Shown: positions 54,214-64,000 of the stretch, piece after piece
Layout: every line of letters starts with the position of its first letter
Position numbering within the stretch: position 1 is the stretch's first letter
NCBI GenBank assembly: GCA_018136815.1
Contig: CM030934.1
Coordinates: forward strand, 3,746,710-3,810,709
DNA length: 64,000 bases
Direction of reading: 5' to 3'
From: Isochrysis galbana
Lineage: Eukaryota; Haptophyta; Isochrysidales; Isochrysidaceae
The notes under the pieces: model-generated
The model's database searches: none
Told to the model about the DNA's origin: nothing
The model's input: only the letters and a program-made list of their open reading frames with translations
Made by a program: the position numbers and the translations under genes

Positions 54214-55129
54214 TTGCATACTCTAATGCTGCTGGTGCGGCCCCTCTATGCAACTCCATCAACCCTTGAGCTCGCCAATATCTTGGAAGGGATCTATCTA
54301 TGCTTCCACCGACCCTTGAGCTTGACACTATCTATTGAGGGATGCTGTCGGAGCGAAGTAAGGCCCACAACTACGTAAACGTGCAATATAATAGTAGTAG
54401 ATATTCCTCACGGAGCACGTGTGATGACTTGCAATCACATTGTGCACGCCGTGCATGGGCCCGGCGCGATGTGCATCGGTCCCCCCGCGGGGGCGCCGTG
54501 CGTGCGCATAGCAACTTCCATGAAGGTGCACGCCGTGCGTTCACTCTTTCCGCGGGGGAACTCTGGGCGCGGAGGGCGGGCGGGAACCCTGGCGTCATTG
54601 GTATTGAGGTAGATAGATGAAACGCGGAGGAAAAAAAGTTGGCATGCGCACGCGCGGCGTCTCCGCGGGGGAACTGGTGCCCATGCACGCATCAACTGCA
54701 CGCGCGGCGTCTCCGCGGCCGCGGGGGGTCCGAGGCACATCTCGTCACCACGGCGTGCACATTGGTGCAAGCAAGTAGCTCGTACCCCGTGAGAAAAGTT
54801 GTTATGCCCACGCGCGGCGCCCTAGCCTTTCCTTGAATTTTAAAATATTATTGTATACATAACTATGGACATTTGATCGCTCAATTCGACTGATGCCCCA
54901 CACTTGACGGAACGACACTTTTTTACTTCGGTCTTCATCAACTCACTTAATGGTTTTCGAAAGATTCCCTCCTTATTCCTGTGTGTAACTGAGTGTGGAG
55001 AGTGTTGAAGTGAGTGTGGTGTCATCTCGTCGGTCCATCGGCCCCTAACCGTCTGTCGTCTGTCGTTCTTCGTTCGTCGCTCTCGTTCTCGTTCTCGTTC
55101 CCGTTCTCGTCCCTCGTTCTCAACACTAC
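54214..55129. other. Intergenic with local repeats
   Basis: No gene. acccttgagct is repeated at 54257-54268 and 54311-54322. The motif cacgcgcggcgtctccgcgg(g) occurs at about 54650 and 54700, with weaker forms near 54540 and 54815, giving a patchy GC-rich repeat cluster (54450-54830). 54840-55010 is AT-rich without recognised content. Confidence 0.4.
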
Positions 55130-55573
55130 CTCAATACCAAACCTCCCCACTCCCTCAGCCCCAGCCTATCAATCCCGATCCGCCCAGCCATGTCCGCTCC
55201 GTCGTCGCGCTCGCCCTCGCCCAAGCCCGTCCTCCTGCCTTCCTCTGCTGAGGAGGTGGTCCAGCCCGCCATTCCATCACTCCCGGCCATCTCAGCCGCG
55301 CCTCCCGCCGATCGTTTCCCTTCCGTATCGTCGCATATCGAGCCCGTGGTCATGCTCGATCCGTCAGTCCAGTCCCGCCCCCCCACAAAGTCTAGGCTCA
55401 AAGCTCAAAGTAGTGCAAGTGGGCCGACCCCCCGAAACCGAATAACAAGGAATCAGGGGGGAAGGGTAGAGGGAGGGTGAAAGCGGGACTAGGGCGATGC
55501 TGGTTTTTTTTTTCAGTGTAGGGTAGTAGAATAGCGGATAGCGGCGTAGACCGACTATTTCAAGAATATTTTT
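55130..55573 (+). mobile_element. Short retroelement: ORF head plus LINE-type tail
   Basis: A head-like frame starts at 55190 (MSAPSSRSPSPKPVLLPSS...), low in complexity. From about 55404 it joins the LINE tail: aaagtagtgcaagtgggccg, accccccgaaaccg, a GA-rich stretch and tatttcaagaatattttta at 55555-55573. The reverse transcriptase is absent. The 5' boundary and target duplication could not be fixed. Confidence 0.5.
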
Positions 55574-55866
55574 AAAGGTAAACGGCGGTCGTGGCGCGCA
55601 GCAAGCGTGATATGCTTGATACGTGCCGCGACTGCTAATCAGCTGTACACTGCCAGTCCCCAGCCGGCACCAACTACCGGTCCTAGACCGGCCCATTGAT
55701 AATACAAATACGTGTGTGCAAACTTGATTTTCCCGGACCTCATGCTCATGCATCAACCATCAATCACCGATAGATTCTTCTAAGCATGTTCCCCGCAGTG
55801 CTACTAGTATCCTCTTCATTGAGATACATATAGGCCCCTAAACAGCCGAATCCAAGTTCTCAAGCG
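55574..55866. other. Intergenic, no gene seen
   Basis: 3' flank of the minus-strand SET gene and of the tail element. No feature recognised. Confidence 0.4.
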
Positions 55867-56490
55867 TCAAGATGGTTCTGCAGGCACTCCACGCTCGAGC
55901 ATCTCTTGTATCCAAAGTCTCAAAATGTGCTTTGGAAGGATGCCTGATACCAAGAGTGCAGATTTGTCTTCTTCAGATTTGTGTTTGAAGCCTTGGCAAG
56001 CACGGCCGCTGTTCCCGTCAATGAAGCCCCCATCAAGGAGTTCCCACTCAGTGGTCTCGTAATCGAACGAGATCTCCTCGCCGCGTCTAATGTCACGGAG
56101 TGCTACAATATCAATGGGCTTGTCTGACAGCTCCATGATGCGGCAGTAGCAAGTGGGTGAAAAGGAATGCGCTGTATACCGCACATCGCCTAGCATTTCG
56201 AGGTGTTGATCGAAATCTATCTGAATCGTGTACAAACCTGGCGACGTACGCAGCTTGCCATCCTCTTGAAACACAACCTCTCCAGCAACGATATTGCGGC
56301 TTGCGACTGGTTTGAGCCCTGCCTCACTGGGCGAGATTCCCTGGGTGCTATCGTACACCAGCTCATACTTGCGCTCATCCAGGAGGGGCCTAGTCCCAAG
56401 AGAGAAGCGTGGCAGGACGAGCGACGTGGCCGTCCTGCACCACTGGGCACACACGGCAGGCGCAAGCTGGCTCGCCCCTCGCGCTCGCAT
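55867..56490 (-). CDS. Small SET-domain protein
   Basis: 207-codon single exon. VASRNIVAGEVVFQEDG (about 62-78) is the SET N-terminal strand with (A).(R)(D/N)I..GE, and RYTAHSFSPTCYCRI (104-118) corresponds to the cofactor-binding NHSC.PNC segment. IDIVALRDIRRGEEISFDYETTEWEL (127-151) matches the ..A.rdI..GEEl.fdY segment, followed by a short Gly/Cys tail. SET proteins methylate lysines using SAM. Here the usual Asn-His-Ser-Cys reads AHSF, so the key Asn and Cys are changed and catalysis is doubtful. Similar short SET proteins are common in algae. The N-terminal 35 residues are Arg/Ala/Ser-rich, compatible with an organelle presequence. Confidence 0.75.
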   Translation of the reverse strand: MRARGASQLAPAVCAQWCRTATSLVLPRFSLGTRPLLDERKYELVYDSTQGISPSEAGLKPVASRNIVAGEVVFQEDGKLRTSPGLYTIQIDFDQHLEMLGDVRYTAHSFSPTCYCRIMELSDKPIDIVALRDIRRGEEISFDYETTEWELLDGGFIDGNSGRACQGFKHKSEEDKSALLVSGILPKHILRLWIQEMLERGVPAEPS

Positions 56491-56837
56491 GCGCCTCGCG
56501 CCGTCGACCCCGACGAAGAGACGGAGGGGCCGAACAAACCGGTAAACTTAACTACAACTACTCGAGGCACCGTTTAATCTACGTAGCGTACTATGTACTA
56601 TTCGCGCTGCGCGCTGCGAGATCGTTCTCGTTCATCAGTCCGTTGGCTCCGGCCCACGCCAAGCCCCATGCCGCTCGCGACGGAGTGGCCCAGAGCCAGA
56701 GCCCTCCGGCAACGCTCGACTCGACAGAGTTGTAGTCAAATTCAGAGGTTGCAACCTCAGCCTCAGGTTTGGATTTTTTTGACATTGACATCAAGTTGAC
56801 GTTATCAAGTTGCACCTTCTTCTTACTTCTTACTTCT
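56491..56837. repeat. Intergenic with shared repeat segment
   Basis: tgccgctcgcgacggagtgg, ccctccgg and aacgctcgactcgaca at about 56668-56731 recur at about 62735-62790 inside the outer LINE, so a short dispersed repeat fragment lies here. Confidence 0.55.
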
Positions 56838-56854
56838 TAGTCTTGTAGAGCATC

Positions 56855-57123
56855 CCAATGGGGAAGGCCGAAAGGCCTGGCCCCCACACAGGGACGGACT
56901 GGGCCCGAGACCGACGCAAAACAAATGCATGAGGCCTGCCCCTCCCCTTAGTTAGGCCCAAAGTAGTGTACATGGGCTGACCCCCCAAAACCGAAGAAAA
57001 AGGAACGGGGGGGGGAGCGGGCGGGGGGAGCAGTGGTAGGGGTATAGGCGAAGGCATCGGGAGCGCGGGGAAGTGTGTATCATTAGTAGCTTATTAGCGG
57101 GCACCTTCAAGAATGTTTTTTTT
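56855..57123 (+). mobile_element. Short LINE-tail insertion with 17-bp target duplication
   Basis: Flanked by TAGTCTTGTAGAGCATC at 56838-56854 and 57124-57140. The 269-bp body ends with the LINE tail (aaagtagtgtacatgggctg, acccccc, aaaaaggaacggggggg, ccttcaagaatgttttttttt). Either a 5'-truncated LINE or a SINE-like element using the LINE machinery. Confidence 0.85.
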
Positions 57124-57140
57124 TAGTCTTGTAGAGCATC

Positions 57141-57360
57141 TTGTTGGCTTGTGGCTTGTTGATTGTTGGCTAGCATCCCTAGCCACGTACACATACACAT
57201 ACACACACACCGGACGAGCCATGCACCATGCACGCATGCACCAATCACCACAATGCCAATGCCAATGCACCAACCGCGCACACCGCACACCCCTATCTAT
57301 CGCTCTATCGCGGGGTAGGTAGGGGCTCAGTTGCCGTCGAGGGCTACGGACCCGCAGCAC
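57141..57360. other. Short intergenic stretch
   Basis: Contains a CA-rich segment (tacacatacacatacacacacacc, 57187-57210) and ends with the left target duplication of the outer LINE (57345-57360). Confidence 0.4.
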
Positions 57361-57465
57361 AACTATCGTTAAAACGATAGGGTCATGGGAAAAAAAAAAG
57401 ATCTGAAGATTCAGGGCTAAACACCTATCGCTACTCGGTCTCAACTAACTTTATAGTTAGACGCG

Positions 57466-59880
57466 ATGGAGCGCGCCGCCGAGCCTCTCCTCTCCTTCGG
57501 GCCCCCCGCCGAGGGCGGCCCCCCAGCCCCCATGGACCTGTCGCTGTCGAAGCGACCGCGTCCGCCGCCAGAGGCCGAGCAGGTGAGTGCGACCCCGGTC
57601 GCACCCCGCGGCCCGTGGCCTCGGCCACACCCAACAAGGCAGCCATGCTGGCCACCCTCATGGGGGCAGACAGGCTGCAGTCTCCACCACCCAACCACCA
57701 TGACCACACTGCCACATCCTCCATGGGCATGCCTTATGGCAGAGGCCCCTCCCACCCCGGTGACGGTCGCGCCGCCACGGCAGCGCGACTCGAGGCCGGG
57801 TGGCCCCTATGGGCACAACATCATGACAACATCCATGGGCAAAACGTACAGCACACCCCCTTGGAGAAACAGGGAAGACTGGCCAACAGGTAGCCGGAGG
57901 CGAACCCTGACCCCAATAGCAACACAACACTCTCTCTCCCAACCTCTTGGCCCCGTGACACTCACCATCAACCTGCCCCCTCCTGCACCTCAGGAGCCAG
58001 ACTCGGAAGAAGAGGACACCAATGTGAACACAGACGCCACATACGACATGTCGTTCCACCAAGAGGGCGACCTCACCTTACTCGACACGACGGTCTATGC
58101 CGCCATTGTCGAGCTACTACTCGAACTCGAGGGTGTGGACCCCGAGCCCGACTTCTGGGCCCGATCCTCGAAGGGCCCATGGCACATCGGGGTGAACGAA
58201 GACTGCATGATGCAATTCCAAGCTCGTTACGGCGAACACACCACGATCAAGGTCCATAACGTCGATGTCAAGGTGAAAATCAAATTTGAATCTATCGAGA
58301 ACAAACTCAACACGAAAGGCTCCTCGTCGCGCAAAGCGCTGTATGAGGCACTCCAGGACGTGGCGGCCCATGTCGTAGTCGAAGCAGAGGGGCTAGCACA
58401 AGCCTCCGTCATCACGCTGAGCGTAATCGTCAAGGCCATCGAGAAAGAAGGCTTCACCTTCCTTAAGGGAAATCGTGAACGCATGAAGCTCGAAGGCGAG
58501 TCCGGCACCTTCGTTTCCAAGGTAGCTCACTCCACGCGCTGGCACATCTACATTTCAGCGGTCCAAGGTAATTTCCTAGCGGGCAACTTTCCGCGCAAGC
58601 TGATCCTGATCGTCGACAATAAAGCGGTGCCGGTAAACTACGCGATCCGCGCGTGCAAACCGTTGCAGATGCCCCAAGCGCTGCAATCGGGCCATAAGCT
58701 AATGATACACGGCAGCACCAAAGGATGCAAGGGCTGGCGCCCAGAAGTGGCCCATGGCCTAACCCCCATGCACCGCCTCTGCGGATGCGATGCAGAGGCG
58801 GCGAAACGCAAAGAGCGCAGGGAGGGCTGGAAGACCACCCCCCGCCCCAAGTCGGCTCGCGAGGCACTGGGCAAAGACCCACCCAAGCCGTGCGCACGCT
58901 TCAAGCAAGGCCTCTGCCTTCGCAACAAACGCGGAATCCGCTGCAACCTCTCGCACGAGATTCCAGGTGCATGGATCGACAACAAGTGCACGATCCGCTG
59001 CCGCCTCCACCCCCATAAAAAGATCGCGGGGGTCTGTCTGAACGGCCCGTCGTGCCTCTTCCTCCATCCAGAGTGCGCGGCGGCCCTATTAGCAAAGCTG
59101 CATGCAATAAACCGCGACGCGGCCCACCCACCGCACCCTAGACTCACCTTTGACTCCACCCTCGGGTACCCAGGTGAAGGACCGGTCCGAGTCGCGACAT
59201 ACAACATCAACGGCACCAAAGGCGGCAAACTAGCCGCGGTGCTATCTCAAGCGCGTAAGGCGGGAGTAGACATACTCCTCCTCCAAGAGCTGCACGCGTA
59301 CGAAGACGGCTCGCATCACCGCTCACATAGAACGGCGACCCTCCTAGGCTGGCATTGGTTTGTCTCGCCGGGAGAGCTAGCGGACCCGGCAAGCGGAGTC
59401 GCGATTGCGATTCGCGACGCGTGCGCCAGGGTGATCCCTAGGGTAGACTCGGTAGTGGAAATCATAAAAGGGAGATGCATAAAGGTGGACATAGAACTAG
59501 ACGAAAAACTATATCGCATAATCTCAATATACCTAAGCGCTAGCCCGGGACCGAGAGGCGCCCAAATAGAAAAACTTCGCCAGGAACAACTCATAACGCA
59601 GAGCGCCACTACCCCGACGCTGATGGGCTTACACTCAAGAGGATTGTGCACAATACGTGGAACACCTCCCCGAGACCTTCTTCCACGAGGGATCCAAAAT
59701 AAACAAAAAAGAATTCTTAAACTCGTGGGAGTGCGTGGTAAGTCACGCCGCGAGACTCCTGGAAACGGCGCAAGCAGCCCCGCCCCCGGCCTCAGCCGCC
59801 TCCAATTCGAGACAGAAACATCCAGACGACGCAACCCCGCCGGAAGAAGAAGCGAGGGAGACCAAGGTGTCCGAAGATGA
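57466..59880 (+). pseudogene. LINE protein, N-terminal part: head, CCCH zinc fingers, APE endonuclease start
   Basis: Head MERAAEPLLSFGPPAEGG, MDLSLSKRPRPP and EAEQVSATP is shared with the other copies. A middle domain of unknown fold runs to about residue 420. Then come Cys/His fingers (CARFKQGLCLRNKRGIRCNLSH and CLNGPSCLFLHPEC, given here as CARFKQGLC and CLNGPSCLFLH), followed by the apurinic endonuclease start VRVATYNINGTKGGKL, DILLLQELHAY and SGVAIAIRDA. After about 59590 (REEQLITQ region) the frame leaves the family: the catalytic C-terminal half of the endonuclease and all of the reverse transcriptase are missing. Confidence 0.82.
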
Positions 59881-60832
59881 CACTTACATCACTAAAATGA
59901 ATAATATATGGTTGTTCACGGATACTAACTATCTGGGAGAAGTCACAAACACCACCGAGGTGGCAAAACCGGGGGAAGAGACGCTATACCACACGCCTGC
60001 CAGATGGGAAGGCGGGCTAAAGGGCCCGAGGCACTTAGAATTCCCGCTAGCGGATGAATATACACTCAACGACAAAATACAACTGGACCAAATCACCGTG
60101 TCTGACATAACGCGAGAACACCGCACTAGCGACCCCAACGCCAAGCCTCAGCCGGCCCGCGAGACGTGGGCTCGTAAACTCGGGATGACCCGAGACGAAT
60201 GGACACACGTGGCAAAACTCTACACTCACCCGCTGCTTAAACACACGGACAAACATCCTCACTTTAAACACATCACCCATAGGAGGTTAGGCACGCGCAA
60301 CCGGTTCGACACGGCGACCACCACGAGATGCAGACTGTGCAGGAAACACCGCGAAAACTCGACTCACCTCGCCAGATGCCCAGCCACGCAGCAAATCTTC
60401 CAAACCATCGAAACTGTGACGGGCTACACGCCCGAGGAAAGAAGATCAACGGTCCAGAAAATCAAAGACAGGCTGTTCGCATACCCGAGCACAACGACGC
60501 CCGATAGCCTCAAAGCTCTTTACCTCATAGCGTGGAGATACATAATAGGCGACTTCTACAGAGTAGAATTCGACAACTACACCTTTCACCAAATACCGGT
60601 AATCGAGAGGACTCTCAGCAGATTCACGATCCTCGCCAGAGGCCTCGTGCCCCCAGACAGACCCTCGACCGCACGCACAAACCAGGCCTCCCAAGGGAGG
60701 AAACCTAAACTCAAGTCCCCGCGTGAACTATGCGCCCCCGTTTTTACAATCAACGACAAAGGCACATTATCGCTGGGCACAAACCTATCCGCGGTAGCGC
60801 AAGCGCTCCACATAGCGGAAAGACTCGCATAA
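59657..60832 (+). pseudogene. LINE protein, C-terminal domain
   Basis: 391-codon frame, shifted relative to the upstream LINE frame. It carries TPARWEGGLKGPRHLEFPLADE, HPHFKHITHRRLGTRNRF, the CCHC-type CRLCRKHRENSTHLARC and LIAWRYIIGDFYRVEF, the same order as the copies at 19327, 61434 and 4850. In intact LINEs this domain follows the reverse transcriptase; here it follows the endonuclease stump directly. Confidence 0.82.
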
Positions 60833-61170
60833 CAACGCACAAACCCAACCCGCGGCCCTCCTGCATACCAGACCCTCGTCCTCGGCCACACCGTGAACCA
60901 ACCGTCTAACTCACCGACACACGATATAATACAATAACAACCGATAGCCCGATGGCACAGGAGGAAGAGGAGGACAACCTATCGGGGATCGGAACACGCC
61001 GTCTGCTGCAGGAAACCCCACACACCCAGCCCCTAGGTAGCGCACGAGGGACGGGCCGCAAGGCAGGTGGAGGGGGGGGAAAGGAGCGGACGTGGCTGCA
61101 CAGTAAGAGTGCGAGGTCGCGCGCGCGGCGAGAATATTAAGAAGTTTTTTTTTTATCGCTACTCGGTCTC

Positions 61171-62060
61171 TACCTCCACATGGCGGGCATCGCCCTTTTC
61201 ATCCCCTCCCTCCACTTCCTCCCCTTCCCCCCCTCGTTCCTTTGCCTTCGGTGTCGGGGGTGCGGCCCTGGTACACTACCATGGGCCCGGTTACAGACGC
61301 GTGTTCAGGGCAGGCCTGTTGTACTTTTCACGCGTGGCACTTTTCCCGATCGACCTTATGGTGCTCGTGAGTCTTGTGTTGTGTTCGGGGCTTGTGCTTA
61401 GCTCCGTCTGAGCTGGACTTCTACGTTTTTCGATCAGTTGTTTGCTTGGTTTGGCACCGAGCCCGTCTCCGAGGCGTTCTTTACCATATATTCTATCCCT
61501 AGACGTGAGGCTAGCGCCAGCAGTTCCGCGCTGGGAGTGAGGTTACCTTTGCTATCCACTTCGTATAGAGGTCTCACCGCGCTCATGTCGATTCTCTTTT
61601 TGGGTTGACGTCCCAGCCCCGCTTGGGCGGTCCTCGATGAATCCGTCGAGTCTGCGAAGGTGAATGCGCAACTTAGTTTCGTAAATCTTTCTATGGTGCG
61701 GATTAGCACCGATTCTTCCGAGAAAAAGGCGTTGTCGTAATGTATCCTGTAGAAGTCAGTGATGATGTATCTCCAAGCCAGCAGGTATAATATGGGTAGT
61801 GCTTTGGGGCACGTGTCGTCGGGGCAGAGGAAGAGTCTTCTGATTGATAGTTCCTCCCTCGTCGTGTCTGATCGTCCAGGGTGTCTTGCTATCGCATCTA
61901 GGGCATCGAAGATGTTCGATATACGCGAACATTCCCCCAAGTGGGTGGAGGACTCGTCCGCTTCCCTGCAGAAACGGCATGTGCTTTCTCGGTCCGCGAA
62001 TCTGTTTGCCGTGGCGATGCGCCTGTGCGTGATGTGTTTGTAGTGGAGGTTCCCAACCGG
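61171..62060 (-). mobile_element. LINE C-terminal domain and 3' UTR fragment
   Basis: Minus strand. HYKHITHRRIATANRFADRE, CRFCREADESSTHLGEC and LLAWRYIITDFYRIHYD run to a stop at 61434; then a 3' UTR with gggcccatggtagtgtacca and aaaggaacgagggggggg (61240-61290) reaches the inner LINE's right target duplication. This copy shows that the short tails elsewhere are the LINE's own 3' UTR. Everything upstream of the HYKHIT motif is missing; it diverges from the inner LINE, so a different subfamily. Confidence 0.82.
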
Positions 62061-62145
62061 GCCCATGCCTCTGAACTGTACTCCACATGTTACATACATC
62101 AATCCTCTTGCCTCCACATGCAACACAGCCACAGCTCCACTCCAT

Positions 62146-62804
<659 letters not shown>

Positions 62805-62993
62805 ACCCAAGGTAGTGCACATGGGTCGACCCCCCGAAACCGAACAAAAAGGAACGAGGGGGGGAGCGGAAAGGAGAGTGAGGGTGGGGCAAGGGCGTTG
62901 TCGGAGGGAACCCGTGCGGAAAGGGAAAGGGCAGTGGGTGGCATTAGCAGTAGGCATCTTCAAGAATAATTTTTTAATACGGACCCGCAGCAC

Positions 62994-63252
62994 TATGGTT
63001 ATACTCACACAACAAGAAAACTCTGACGGGTGGTGAGGAGGCGGGCTCGTTCATTCTTCTGTCGATCGGTCGGTGACTAAAGTAAATTCTATAATTAGTA
63101 CTACTAGAGCTCTACTAGTACTTCCTGGTTCCTGGTATACCATGCATGCATGGCCCCGTTCGGGATCGGTCGCCGGTCCAGCTTATTTATTCTGAGAATC
63201 TTTCTCCTCTCTTGGCCGCTGGCTCGGTGCTTCCCCCATCCACCCCGCTGCC
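62994..63252 (+). promoter_or_regulatory. 5' region of the VOC gene
   Basis: No gene. Begins right after the outer LINE's target duplication, so that insertion lies only about 275 bp upstream of the start codon and may contain or replace promoter sequence. Confidence 0.3.
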
Positions 63253-63738
63253 ATGCTAGCCTTGTGGGTCTGCACCGCGCTTTCGTCGATGGAGATGCTC
63301 GCGCCGACCAGTCGGCCCGCGGTCGGAGTGCCGCGCACGCTCGCACCGGCCATGTCAATCCAGTATGGAGGCGTGGCGCATGCCGGAGTTCTGGTTGCTG
63401 ACACGCAGAGGGCGCTCCGCTTCTACACAGCAGTACTCGGCATGGAGGACGAGACGCATTTGCGTCCGAACTTACCATTTCCTGGCGCATTTGTACGAGC
63501 GGGGCAGCAGCAGATTCACATCATGGAGCTCCCGAATCCTGATCCTGTCGATGGACGGCCAGAGCACGGAGGCAGGGACCGGCACCTTGCATTGACAATC
63601 AAAGACCTCGAGCCGCTCAAGAAGAAGCTACAGGCGGAGGACGTGGTGTACACGATGTCAAAATCAGGACGCGCCGCACTTTTCTGCCGGGATCTAGATG
63701 GGAATGCGATGGAATTCATGGAGACGCCTGATTTGTGA
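63253..63738 (+). CDS. VOC/glyoxalase-like protein with targeting peptide
   Basis: 161 aa, single exon. From residue 34 (MSIQYGG) it is one VOC module: VAHAGVLVADTQRALRFYTAVLGMEDE (metal-binding His in the HAGV strand), then FVRAGQQQIHIMELP, HLALTIKDLEPLKKKLQAE and LFCRDLDGNAMEFMETP (Glu in the final strand). Such 120-130 aa domains isomerise or cleave small carbonyl compounds, as glyoxalase I, fosfomycin-resistance proteins or dioxygenases do; the substrate is unknown. Residues 1-33 (MLALWVCTALSSMEMLA, then PTSRPAVGVPRT) look like a signal peptide plus Ser/Thr/Arg-rich transit segment, as for plastids of secondary origin. Confidence 0.87.
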   Translation: MLALWVCTALSSMEMLAPTSRPAVGVPRTLAPAMSIQYGGVAHAGVLVADTQRALRFYTAVLGMEDETHLRPNLPFPGAFVRAGQQQIHIMELPNPDPVDGRPEHGGRDRHLALTIKDLEPLKKKLQAEDVVYTMSKSGRAALFCRDLDGNAMEFMETPDL

Positions 63739-64000
63739 AGGAAGCTCGGCCTTTCTTCCTCAGTCATGCTTTGTGTCGGCAGCTGCCGTGCAACTGGCTA
63801 ATTCGAGGTAAACGGGAAGCACATGGCATGTGCGCAGGCGTTCTACTATCTTCAAGATAGGAGATGCCATGAGAATGAATCATGCGTAGTGTATGTAGCT
63901 GGACCAAGTACAAAGAGGATATTAGATGAAAGTAGGGGCAGTGGTAGTTCGCGGTAGGCTGGGGATCTCTCGCGTTTCTCTGTGAAGCCCCCAGGTTCCC
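63739..64000. other. 3' flank of the VOC gene
   Basis: No further feature seen before the window ends. A short palindrome-like string, ctatcttcaagatag, lies at 63846-63860. Confidence 0.35.

Larger units (their letters stand above)
57443..61153 (+). mobile_element. Inner LINE: both ends present, reverse transcriptase deleted, 17-bp target duplication
   Basis: Flanked by TATCGCTACTCGGTCTC at 57426-57442 and 61154-61170. The left end is AA plus hairpin CTAACT-TTAT-AGTTAG (57445-57460), acgcg, ATG (57466). The right end is gagaatattaagaagttttttttt after a tail starting at about 61038 (cctaggtagcgcacgagg). Between them are zinc-finger, endonuclease and C-terminal domains but no reverse transcriptase. 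3.7 kb is short for this class. Confidence 0.9.

Overview
This window looks like nuclear DNA of a GC-rich, flagellated, unicellular eukaryote, most likely an alga; a haptophyte is my best guess but nothing here proves it. The evidence is short GT-AG introns (about 70-115 bp, with one GC-AG candidate), long C- or CT-rich tracts just before several start codons, a ciliary central-pair protein (SPAG16/PF20), a mitochondrial intermediate peptidase, and a dense load of eukaryotic transposons. There are no operons. A 100-N block (40501-40600) marks an assembly gap.

Host genes in order: METTL5-type rRNA methyltransferase (-), XRCC3-like recombinase (+), a secreted-looking Met-Ser-Pro-Ser repeat protein (-), a small chromodomain protein (+), an unknown two-exon basic protein (-), SPAG16/PF20 (+), a sialyltransferase-like GT29 protein (-), a 2-oxoglutarate/Fe(II) oxygenase (-), a four-exon coiled-coil protein of about 1,160 residues (-), mitochondrial intermediate peptidase (-), a PX-domain membrane protein interrupted by the gap (+), aldo/keto reductase (-), alpha/beta hydrolase (-), an acidic protein with a possible TBC-like C-terminus (+), a triose-phosphate/nucleotide-sugar transporter (+), a SET-domain protein (-) and a VOC/glyoxalase-like protein with a probable targeting peptide (+). 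These are unrelated housekeeping, DNA-repair, flagellar and metabolic genes, each with its own promoter.

Between them lies a transposon mosaic. (1) One APE-type LINE lineage is present as seven 5' heads, four C-terminal fragments and several 3' tails; two insertions, one inside the other, keep exact target-site duplications (57361-62977 and 57443-61153). (2) A whole-looking, very young Ty1/Copia element (28604-33685) is embedded in a patchwork of near-identical copia pieces (25590-34684). (3) Two virtually identical 276-bp MITEs with TA duplications (1963-2238, 38568-38843) are accompanied by relics. (4) A decayed hAT element keeps its 8-bp duplication (53071-54205).

The most interesting signal is a small hairpin at the extreme 5' end of every LINE head, 4-5 nt before the start codon in most copies. 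Its stem sequence changes between copies while pairing is kept by compensatory substitutions. The inner LINE has lost its reverse-transcriptase region yet keeps both ends and a 17-bp duplication, so it apparently moved as a non-autonomous deletion derivative.
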